From Tubulanus polymorphus (Eukaryota > Nemertea > Palaeonemertea > Tubulaniformes > Tubulanidae), in the NCBI RefSeq assembly GCF_964204645.1, contig NC_134031.1, positions 8,160,501 to 8,224,500 of the forward strand: a stretch of DNA of 64,000 nt, read 5' to 3'. A program made the position numbers and the translations under genes. The notes under the pieces were generated by a model. That model had not been told where the DNA came from. It made no database searches and was given only the letters and a program-made list of their open reading frames with translations. Below are positions 27,001-34,404 of the stretch, one piece after another. Within the stretch, counting starts at the first letter, position 1, and every line of letters starts with the position of its first letter.

Positions 27001-30000
27001 GAGACAGGCAGATTGCGACACTTCGCGAAAAGCCGATTGCGCTTAACAAAACATTCGCATGCAAATGACTTAATCCACCGTGCGATCGGGAAAAACTGCC
27101 CAAGAAATTAATGTTTTGTGTAAAATAGTGCATTTCTATAGTAACACCTTTCCTCCACGTACAATGCCATCGCCGAGCCCAAACGTTAGGAGATCGGGGA
27201 ATTTAATCTGTTTCCAGGGCAACCATACAACGGTAAAGCAATTAAAATGTCATCATACCGGGCTCGGCACATGAATGCCGCATTGCATTGGCGGCGACGT
27301 CCGTGACTTCTCCGCCGCACAATTTTCACATCTTAATTTTATCGTCGATGTTGCACGAATGAATGAAATACGTATCTATTAAAACAGCGCTGATTTTTTT
27401 CGAGACGGCGTTGACATGCGAACATTGCTAGGCAACCGATTTCATTCGTTTCACATGAATGCAACGGCTGAATACCTCGTCATCTTTGTACACGATATGG
27501 AAAACGTTCGCGACACTATCAAAACATAATCAGTTATCAGTTTCAGATCTATTACGGTAATTTCAATACAACGCGCGCGCATTAACTACTTCGACCACTT
27601 TCTTTTTAACTGCTCAGTTTCGTACCGTTTTTTTTTCCAGCGTTCGAGACGTTTTTAAGAACGCAGCCACCCACAAAACGAGCTGCAGGACAAATTCTGA
27701 GAAGTGTTGAGATAAGCGAAACCATCCCCGATTCTGTGCATTAATCATACATGCGTAGAAAAATGTATCCAGAAGGGCAGTGTTTTAAACCAACAATATT
27801 TCTAATGAAACCTGAAACAAAGTTTCCATTAACGAAATTTTTAGCTAAATCTATAGTGAGCCATTCAGGGAGAAACGGATGGCTGGGAGTGCTAGGATTT
27901 TTCGAGCCACCCATGAGCAACAATTTTGCCAACAACATTGTAACTTTCTTATTAAACAACTGATTCTAAGGTCTGAATGCCTTCATTATACAAACTGACC
28001 TGGCCACAATTTTCAAAGACTCTCAGTCTGACATAAGTTTACTCGAGTTCAGACTAAATGAGGATCTTACAAATATTCCGCCCAGCGAGTCAGGGTCATA
28101 TTATATTCTGAATACATTAAAGTAGAAATTTAACTGAATGACGACCACATACCAGATCAAAGTGGTTCACCAAACTGTTACAAATAAATTACGATATTAA
28201 CTTAGGTACCCAGTAGGCTTTTTGCGTTTCATGAAATATACGTGAGGCTATGCAGTGTAAAGCCTAGCTCAGGTCGGCTTATGACCCTACTAGATTGTCA
28301 TAAGAACAGGTGTGGTAGTACACACATGACCGCTGATTGCCGATTCATCTCATATCACTATCTTAAAAGCACAACTCGATCATCGCCAAGTCTCACGGTT
28401 TGTTGACTCGCCATTTTGAACACTAAAAGTCACGTGAGGCAATACTTGTTGCCGATTGGTTACGACATTAAGATCAGTTGTAAGATAAAGAACTATCGGT
28501 AATAGGATAAAAACCCACAATGTACAATTAAAAGAATTTATAATCGAGAATTTATTTCTAAAATGTAAAAAATACCTCTAGTGTAATATCTCTAGTGTGA
28601 GATCGAAATGTCGTCTTTTTTACATTTTAGAGATAAATTCTCAATTTTAAATTCTTTTAATTGTACATAGTGGGTTTTTATCCTATCATCCGTTCACCAC
28701 GTTTGAGTGTGGTTATCGTACTAGAACTATCGGTAGTTATATCCTTACGATTTGGCTTACGATCGGTGTCCAATCAATCCAACGCAGTCATAAGTATACT
28801 CAAATCGAAAAGGGCCTGATAATAAAATAGCAGACTTGACCGCTTACGATCCGGCGATTCGATTGGATCTTAGTCGACCTGAGTGACGCTTAAGAACAAC
28901 CAGACGGGTACCATACTGGAACAAGCGACTGACGATAATCACATCCTCTCATCTATTGAATAGAACGCTAACTATGTTGATTCGATTCCACCTGCTTGTA
29001 AATCAAGTGTCTATTGGCTCAGATCAGTCATCTGTGCCTTCAATAACTTATATCCACTCGTTGTTTATCGTTTAATTAGATTGAAGTACTTCAATTGCGA
29101 CGTTTGATTGAATTTCAACAATCCCCTACATTTTTTAACGTTTAACCCTTTACCAGTACATCATTAACCTTACCCTCACTCCAAGCACTAACTCACTGAA
29201 AGCCCAAGATGGTGGATCAAATCATTTGCTAGGTTAAGAGAGAGGCATTCAACGTTCACAGTTTTATGAAGTTCATTCACAAAGAAGCTCATAATGTTAA
29301 CAGATTCATTAAATTTGAGAAATTGAAAAAAGAGAATCTACTCATATCATGAATAATTAAAATCCAGTCCTATCCAATCATGAATACTCAAATTGATTGC
29401 CTAATTCAATGTGTCTCTAAGGAATCTAATAAATCATTCTTTGTATTGATTTCATAGATTCATTGATTTCATCAAAATAGGGCCCGCATATTTTCAAAGT
29501 TTAGAAAAGTTGGCTCAATTTTCTTACCTTCTATAGTGGTACTTGAATTGTGTGCTTTTGTAACAGTCAGCTCAGGTGACGCTTTATAATTTGCATAGTG
29601 TGGGGAGATCGGTAGTGATGCTGGTTCTCCTTGTCGTTGCTCAGCAGCTGCGTTTGTAATGGACGGAAGAGCGGCAACTGATATCGATGGCTCCTGGTCA
29701 AATGTATGACCAGATGCAAAGTCCAGAAGGGGCAGGTATCGTGTGATGGAATGTGCCTCTTCAGCTAGACCATACATGCCCAGTAGTTCGCTGACTGTAC
29801 TTTCAGCATAATCTTTCAACTCACGTGCATCATGTGATGTATTCAATGATGTCGTTGAAAGATGAACATACTGTCTCACTTTATGTTTTAGATTTTCAGC
29901 GATTATACCATTAGATAGAACTTCATCCGGTTTTCTAATGTCAGAAGACTGATCTCGGGATGTAGCAACATCTATTGACTGGCTTAGTTTGCTAGATGCC

Positions 30001-30641
30001 GATTTCAAACTAAGGTCAATGACACCATTGTCATCTAAATGGCCATCATTATGGTTATCGACTTGTTTCTCTTTACTGGACATGTTCTGATCAAGTACAT
30101 CTCGACAAATATCTTGATTTTCATTTTCATTGTAGCCGTTATCTGTTTCAGCAGTAGCATCTTCATCAACATCATTTACAACATTTAAATCAGCAGTATT
30201 GTTATGAACATCGTTATCGCTCCTGTCATCGTCAAAATCAATGGGATGCTCATTATTGGTGGTGCCACTTAGGTCAATGTACAGATCACCATCGGAATCA
30301 AGCTCATTACTGTTTTCGTCTATATCAATCTCGCTATCAGTTGTTACTGCAACAGTAGTAAACTGTGCAAAATCAATGTCCTTGTTGTTCAACTCATATT
30401 CTTGAATCTCACTGAGTTCTTGTGCCAACTTGGCATCCTCAGAGCGCATGTATTTCAGACTTTTTGGGGCTGCATTCTTACGTCTGGCCTTTCGAGAGAA
30501 ACTGTGCTCTTCACAGTTGAGGGGTGTTGGTGATGCAGATGGTGTATGGGATGTTTCACTCTCATTTTCGGAGTCTTTAAGTTTCGCACAGATTGCATCT
30601 AACTTCAGTAAACCCCTGGTAGCAGCAGCAGTAGCAGCCAT
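6743..30641 (-). CDS. casz1: castor / CASZ1 zinc-finger transcription factor, 10 coding exons joined
   Basis: Spliced CDS: 30641..29528, 15056..14915, 14813..14726, 14311..14147, 13922..13706, 13252..13115, 12952..12181, 9673..9551, 9420..9303, 9070..6743. The joins total 5205 nt with every phase matching, giving 1734 residues, close to the long human CASZ1 form. I count 12 castor-type fingers (a Cys pair, an H-x-H-C group, a further Cys, then two His) at about residues 426-463, 483-523, 543-582, 602-640, 886-922, 942-982, 1070-1108, 1126-1164, 1398-1433, 1574-1612, 1632-1668 and 1688-1726. Many are preceded by a GF-x-[KR]-[FY] linker. A basic AT-hook-like patch ([11 protein letters not shown]) lies near 1005-1015. 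Residues 640-885 and 1165-1397 are Ser/Thr-rich and look disordered. The family acts in the nucleus on neuroblast timing in flies and on heart, vessel and neural fate in vertebrates. The start ATG at 30641 has an in-frame TAG 45 nt upstream and an A-3/G+4 context. Confidence 0.93.
9303..9420 (-). CDS. casz1: castor exon 9 (end of finger 5, start of finger 6)
   Basis: Acceptor TTTTAG at 9421-9422, donor GTAAGT after 9303; 118 nt. It encodes [20 protein letters not shown] then [19 protein letters not shown], the cysteine half of finger 6. Exon 10 supplies PDCDHIVK and the His-rich helix. Confidence 0.9.
9551..9673 (-). CDS. casz1: castor exon 8 (zinc finger 5)
   Basis: Acceptor TTTATAG at 9674-9676 (weak pyrimidine tract), donor GTAAGG after 9551; 123 nt. 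It encodes [21 protein letters not shown], then the helix of finger 5 to REHA plus two bases of Lys. The last His of the finger comes from exon 9 (HAKLH), which fixes the join. Confidence 0.9.
9829..10006. repeat. single copy of the ~153-bp repeat in castor intron 7
   Basis: CAATGCCCCCTGGTGCCCAT, CCTTGAAACTCACTA, ATGTCATGACCTACAACTTT and ATTGATTGTGGCTACAAGAT match the array at 3340-3990. It is preceded by the same GGTCCAG-GACAT leader found at about 3341. Confidence 0.65.
10469..10886. mobile_element. cluster of inverted-repeat elements with GCGTTCACACTA ends
   Basis: GCGTTCACACTA occurs at about 10470, 10555 and 10699. Its complement TAGTGTGAACGC occurs at about 10842 and 10874. The inner pair (10699-10853) bounds about 155 bp that is itself rich in palindromes (CGCGGAATCACATTCCGCG). 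The region is more GC-rich than its surroundings. It looks like one or more nested MITEs inserted in castor intron 7; the superfamily is not known to me. Confidence 0.55.
10935..11160. repeat. GC-richer segment with three CTTATGTCG repeats
   Basis: CTTATGTCG recurs at about 10948, 11022 and 11099 (spacing 74 and 77 bp) within a GC-richer island between castor exons 8 and 7. It probably belongs to a mobile element; no ends were identified with confidence. Confidence 0.35.
11880..12012. repeat. dispersed repeat copy (GATTCTGTCTAC / GCAATAGCC family)
   Basis: GTGGATTCTGTCTACTGACC, then GCAATAGCCTGCTGGGAC and CAAGTGGGCTGAAAA, the same order as at 2200-2275 and 4468-4540. It lies in castor intron 7. 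Confidence 0.5.
12181..12952 (-). CDS. casz1: castor exon 7 (end of finger 4 plus Ser-rich linker)
   Basis: Acceptor TTTCAG at 12953-12955, donor GTAAGA after 12181; 772 nt, phase 2-256 codons-2. It begins [18 protein letters not shown] (end of finger 4) and continues as a ~240-residue low-complexity linker rich in Ser, Thr, Pro and Glu, ending DESWKKYLT. The linker separates the first four fingers from the later ones and has no recognisable domain. Confidence 0.9.
13115..13252 (-). CDS. casz1: castor exon 6 (end of finger 3, start of finger 4)
   Basis: Acceptor CAG at 13253-13255; 138 nt. The donor is the less usual GTTTGT after 13115. It encodes [20 protein letters not shown] and [19 protein letters not shown]. 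The trailing G makes Gly with GA of exon 7, giving the uninterrupted finger IRPGCHYV. Confidence 0.92.
13706..13922 (-). CDS. casz1: castor exon 5 (end of finger 2, most of finger 3)
   Basis: Acceptor TTTACAG at 13923-13925, donor GTATGT after 13706; 217 nt. It encodes [20 protein letters not shown] (end of finger 2), then [17 protein letters not shown] and [20 protein letters not shown] (finger 3). The final G joins AG of exon 6 to give Glu, restoring the helix that ends EKHKTYH. Confidence 0.93.
14147..14311 (-). CDS. casz1: castor exon 4 (end of finger 1, start of finger 2)
   Basis: 165 nt, phase 0 at both ends, donor GTAAAT after 14147. It encodes [15 protein letters not shown] (helix of finger 1), the linker [14 protein letters not shown] and the cysteine half of finger 2 ending THYHCVQ. 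The acceptor is a tandem TAG-CAG (14312-14317), so a form with one extra Gln beginning at 14314 is possible. Confidence 0.92.
14726..14813 (-). CDS. casz1: castor exon 3 (first half of zinc finger 1)
   Basis: Acceptor CAG at 14814-14816 and donor GTAAGT after 14726; 88 nt. It encodes [19 protein letters not shown] and [10 protein letters not shown], the cysteine half of finger 1. The intron then cuts between the second Cys pair and the helix. A different frame over the same DNA also stays open but lacks the zinc pattern. Confidence 0.92.
14915..15056 (-). CDS. casz1: castor exon 2
   Basis: Acceptor TTTTCAG at 15057-15059 and donor GTATGT after 14915. The 142 nt run in phase 2-46 codons-2. 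It encodes the conserved stretch from [16 protein letters not shown] to LPDYSKYIK just before the first finger. There are no zinc ligands in this exon. The split Arg codon closes on exon 3. Confidence 0.9.
17200..17350 (-). mobile_element. tRNA-derived SINE (Leu/Ser-like head)
   Basis: On the minus strand from 17350: GATGCTGTGGCCGAGTGGTT (A box TGGCCGAGTGG), then GGTTTAAATCC (B box) about 60 bp on, followed by a non-tRNA body. The long spacing between boxes fits a Leu- or Ser-type tRNA with a variable arm. The arms no longer pair well enough for a working tRNA. Confidence 0.6.
19826..20010 (+). mobile_element. tRNA-derived SINE, family A
   Basis: CTGGCCAAGTGGACTAGTTC carries an A box (TGGCCAAGTGG); ACCCGGGTTCAATCCCCGGT carries a B box about 60 bp later. 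A second, reversed copy at 24430-24592 shares these blocks and the intervening TTGCTTTCTACA, so this is a dispersed family and not a tRNA gene. Confidence 0.65.
21191..22140 (-). mobile_element. 5'-truncated non-LTR retrotransposon (LINE) 3' end
   Basis: The open frame 22129..21380 (249 residues) carries [20 protein letters not shown] and a C-x2-C...H...C cluster ([19 protein letters not shown]), the Cys/His knuckle seen at the C-terminus of many LINE reverse-transcriptase ORFs. The reverse-transcriptase core is missing. After the stop comes a short 3' UTR ending near AATAAATTTAAATC and ATCTAATCTA-type repeats, a usual LINE tail. It sits antisense to nothing and co-oriented with castor inside intron 1. 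It has no early stop in the part that remains, so insertion may be fairly recent. The clade (CR1/L2/Jockey/RTE) is not resolved. Confidence 0.65.
24330..24425 (+). mobile_element. tRNA-derived SINE fragment, family B
   Basis: TTAGCCAATTAGG resembles an A box; CATCAGGTTCGAATCCCTCC holds a perfect B box (GGTTCGAATCC), followed by an AAGGAGGATGATCCA body. A related copy lies at 39795-39920. Confidence 0.5.
24430..24592 (-). mobile_element. tRNA-derived SINE, family A (second copy)
   Basis: On the minus strand: AACCACTGGCCAAGTGGACT, GCTTTCTACAT, then GACCCGGGTTATCCCCG. The B box has lost a base compared with the 19826 copy. The copy abuts a different SINE fragment at 24330-24425. Confidence 0.6.
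28261..28890. mobile_element. Harbinger-like MITE with TAA duplication
   Basis: The left end AGCCTAGCTCAGGTCGGC and the complement of the right end, AGCGTCACTCAGGTCGAC, form an imperfect inverted pair. TAA flanks both sides (28258-28260, 28891-28893), as expected for PIF/Harbinger elements. A second inverted-repeat element (28502-28722) is inserted inside. A possible relative of the left end (AAGCCTAGCTCAGG) lies at about 19693. Confidence 0.45.
28502..28722. mobile_element. foldback element flanked by a 13-bp direct repeat
   Basis: Arms 28502-28574 and 28614-28686 are inverted copies of each other with about 95% identity (AGGATAAAAACCCAC, ATGTACAATTAAAAGAATTT and CTAAAATGTAAAAAA are shared blocks). 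The loop is about 40 bp. AGAACTATCGGTA is repeated exactly on each side (28489-28501 and 28723-28735), so the insertion would be 221 bp including a ~36-bp tail past the right arm. Confidence 0.65.
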
Positions 30642-30714
30642 TTTGGAGTAGATAATTTGACAACAAATCTTCTTTTTCCAATGCTATCATCAGAATTAAC
30701 CAATCATAAGATAT
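29528..30714 (-). CDS. casz1: castor exon 1 (first coding exon, with 73 nt of 5' UTR)
   Basis: The coding part is 30641..29528 (371 codons plus 1 nt). A strong acceptor with a T-rich tract ends at 30715-30716, so 30642-30714 is 5' UTR. The donor GTAAGA follows the final G at 29528, which joins CG of exon 2 to make an Ala codon. The encoded region is acidic and Asn/Asp-rich. It holds [11 protein letters not shown] (residues 11-21), an RRKNAAPK patch (53-60), a VIDLSLK motif (207-213) and [13 protein letters not shown] (280-292). The last segment resembles the conserved N-terminal block I associate with CASZ1 proteins, recalled from family knowledge and not aligned. Confidence 0.88.
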
Positions 30715-31003
30715 CTAAAAAAAACAAAGATTTTTTTTACACACTGAATAAATTTGATATTTTCAAATGATGTTTACACCTCGACTCAAGTGTCCAACAT
30801 AATACGCCAGCACAAGCAATCTATATTTAATTGATTGTGATACATTATCAAAGGTAGCTACTGGTGGTAGATGACATCCAGTTAACTTGAACCAACTTTT
30901 GAGCAACTGGCACCGGCTAGTCATGTCTTCTAATAAGCCCACCTGAATGCTCGTTAATAGACTAGCCAACCAAATCTCACGTCATCTCACTGATTTCATA
31001 TGA

Positions 31004-31011
<8 letters not shown>

Positions 31012-31085
<74 letters not shown>
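31012..31085. repeat. (TA)n microsatellite, about 37 units
   Basis: Pure AT dinucleotide run following a short A tract. Confidence 0.97.
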
Positions 31086-31088
<3 letters not shown>

Positions 31089-34000
31089 TATGTATTCCAT
31101 AAACTTTCCATATATTCAGTGGAATTATTGCGAGAAATCACCTAGAGGGATTCAAATTTCGTTGTTTATAATTCATATTCACAATTTTTAGGTAGATCAA
31201 CAAAGGTTTTTTATTATAAACATGCAAAAACGTCGTGGCAAGGCAGTGTCTCTCTTTCCTTCATATTCGGTCGTACATAAGGTCAAGATGTTGATCTTTC
31301 ATTCACCACTCTGATTGGCCGAAATTAGTAGTACAGTCGGCAACCGATTGCAGAAACGCGCACATATTACGACGAAGCACAGACTGGTTCCGTTGCGTCG
31401 TAGAACTAGAACGTATTCAACTCCTGCGATTTAGTCATGAAAAACGGGCGACAATCGGTGGTAGTCGCCAGAAAACCAGGCACCGAGTCACGTAAGGTCG
31501 ATCTGAGCCCGGATTTAGAATTTAGAAATTCAATCCAAGCTACATAAATTTAGAAAAAGTCAGAGCATGAATGGAGGGTGGGGGGGGGGGTGATATGAAA
31601 CACCTCTACCCCGGTGCCTGGTGTGACTAGAAATTACTTAGCTCAGTGAACTGTAGTTACCTGGGTGGGAGAATAGGTGGCCTTGCCTACAAAGTTAACA
31701 GTATGCAGGCTTCAACCAATGGCCATAACACCCGGGACGAACTAATTTTTTTTTATATCACATTCTAATATCAAAAAATGGGAAATACCACATGTAAAAA
31801 CAAACAAGTCTCTGTCATATCCTGGATAAAGAAATTCATATTAAAAAAAATAACTCTTACAAAAACCTCTCCATTTCATTGCTCTGGAAATCGAACTTCT
31901 GAGAAATCACACCCCCCGCATCATAATCACAATGCAAAATGAACAACAAAAATGATGTGGGTACGTTTTTATCTTATCATACATATCAAATTTATTTAAA
32001 TGAAAATAATTGTTAATTGTTTGCTTACTCCTAGAACGGCAATATTACACAGTTTTGAGTGAGCCATTGATTTTTCAAACAAAGAATTATGAAAAAGCTA
32101 CATTCTATACATACGGGAATTTCGTTTGTCGAAATGACATCCTTTATTGATTTTAGGATTCTAAAAAATCAGTAATTTCTAACACATGCGTATATATCGG
32201 TAACAGAAATATTTAGGCAGAAATGATATTTCATAGTTGTTGTAAACAGCGGTGTAACAGGACACTTCAACATCAATTTTTCGAGCCCCATAGCTGTGAA
32301 AACATTGGAAAATCAGAGTATTCATTAGAGTATGTATACTTGAGCAAAATACTAATTATACATATATATGAAACGCACCTGGCTAATAGATTTAGCAAAA
32401 CACTGTATGAAACATCCTGACAAAATATACACTTTTCTAATCCGCATCAAAACTAGTTTGACATGCATGGTTATAATAGTCATGGCAAATACCTTCATAG
32501 TTGCGTTGCATTTTAATCTTTTTTGATGCAGACATTTTTTCTTGAAAGTCATCCAAATTTCATTAATATTTTCCTTATGATTTTGGAAAACAGGTAAGGA
32601 TAACAATTGATGAGGTGCTGAATGAAATCATCAGGAACGAAGGGTTCTGATGACTATAACTCAGAAGACAAATCTAAATTTCTATTTCCTTTAGTACTAT
32701 TTGGAGCTGTTGGCCTGATCTAAGAACAGAGTGTCAGTGAGTCATTGAAAAATCTTATAGTTACATTCGAACCAGAACCAACAGAATTTGTTTAGAAAGC
32801 AGGTCAGTTATAAAACGTTTATATTCAGAAAGTTTGTAAGAATTGATCAAAATGAAGAAATGTTTCAGGGTTGCTGCTGATACCAGTAAACCTTGAAATG
32901 TTGATTCCCAGAAACTTAATTCAATTGTTGAACTTAAAACTCGAAGTAAAATGACATTCTTTCATAATCTAAGCCATCGTAATATGAAATCAGTGATATT
33001 ATGCTCAAATTTGTAAGTGCTTATATACCTGTTCCAGATCTTATCAGTGGTAATTATAGATTAAGTACGATACATATATAGCGAGGTTAACGAGGCAGCA
33101 ATTTATTTCTATGCATAACTTATTCAGGAACACAGTTGTTACTCAGGAACACAGTCTTAATCCATTCAAAATCACCTGGTCCATATATAAAAACATACAT
33201 CGCAAGGGTATTTAAGATAAAACCATTGTGTTGTTGTCTAGTAACTAATAGAACACACATAAGTCTAAGCTTAACAGTATATCCAAAGATTTTACGAGAA
33301 ATTGACAATGATTCTAATGATTTAAGCATCTTTTGAATTGGTTTTAGATACGAATGCCTCAAATATGATCTAAATAAAATGATCACTTGACCTCAGTGTA
33401 CATTCGGGTGAATAAGTTGCTTTCACGAACTAATAGATAGTTTTCAGGCAGGTTACAATAATAACGAATTGAATTATTTATTCAGCTGATACATCTTCAC
33501 CGACTATTTTCGAAAAAAAAAACCTGGCTGATTTGATCAATATGCGAATATGAAAAATATGGTAATTTGCAAGGGAAATATCGACTGAATTCTAACACTA
33601 TCCAGATGATATTTGATAATCATCGCGAAAAACGGATGAACAACGCCGATGAAATTTGTGGCATGCCATTTCAATCTACAGGCCCAAAGACAACGTTAAA
33701 AATAAGGCATGAATTTCGCACCAGTGAGAAACTGTTAAAACAACAACAAAACTTTAGATCGAATTCCATTTGTAATTATTTCATTGCAGTTCATGTGTTA
33801 ACTCATAGAAGCGAAGGAATGACTACCAGATGAAATTTCATACGCTATACGTGACAGAGTTTAGAAATCGTAAAACGAACAATACCCATTACTCAAAGAA
33901 AATTCTACACAAAAGGAACGGAGACAATAATAACTATTGAAAGAAAAAATAAATGGCTACAAAATAAGTCAGAAAAACACCACAACATATGAAGCAGCAA

Positions 34001-34239
34001 ATCACTGCTAAACAACAATACAACAATGTCTAAGCAAAATGTTATATGAAAACAGACTGCTTAAAGACTGGGCATTTTAGTAATAGTTACATAATTTCTA
34101 TAGTGCTCTTTTCACCATGATCCGATATTCAATGGCGCTTTCCATTAATGGTACTATTACCCCCAGCCTATAACCATGGACTCAGTCCATGCTATAACTA
34201 AACATTTATCAGTCATCAATTTCTGAGAAGTAAAAACCG

Positions 34240-34404
34240 AGCAGCTGCTAGACGTCCAGGAGTCATCTATCAGACCAGGTACCCATTTACTCCTGGGTGG
34301 AGAGAGGATAAATGTCTTGCCTGAGGACACTACGGTAATGTACGGGGTTCGAACCCACGACCCGTCTTCCCAGAGGCGAATGCTCTAACCACTCGCCCAC
34401 ATTT
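34240..34404 (-). mobile_element. tRNA-derived SINE with a conserved central domain
   Basis: On the minus strand from about 34404: GTGGGCGAGTGGTTAGAGCA (A box), GTGGGTTCGAACCCCGTAC (B box), then GTGTCCTCAGGCAAGACATT and CCACCCAGGAGTAAATGGGT followed by ACCTGGTCTGATAG. The body resembles one of the SINE domains shared across distant animal phyla, but I cannot say which superfamily. The tRNA-like head is well kept. Confidence 0.7.

Larger units (their letters stand above)
15057..29527 (-). other. castor intron 1 (14.5 kb)
   Basis: The donor is GTAAGA after exon 1 and the acceptor TTTTCAG precedes exon 2. It contains tRNA-derived SINEs, a 5'-truncated LINE, nested inverted-repeat elements and several RFX-like motifs (16556, 20302, 22627, 22850, 27210), annotated separately. 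The remainder is AT-rich non-coding DNA; I see no other gene. GC-richer blocks at about 22.6-23.0 kb and 26.9-27.6 kb could be conserved regulatory DNA. Confidence 0.8.

Noticed and set aside
34335-34404. A working tRNA gene on the minus strand
   Set aside because: The tRNA-like head runs directly into a SINE body domain with no discriminator or terminator structure.
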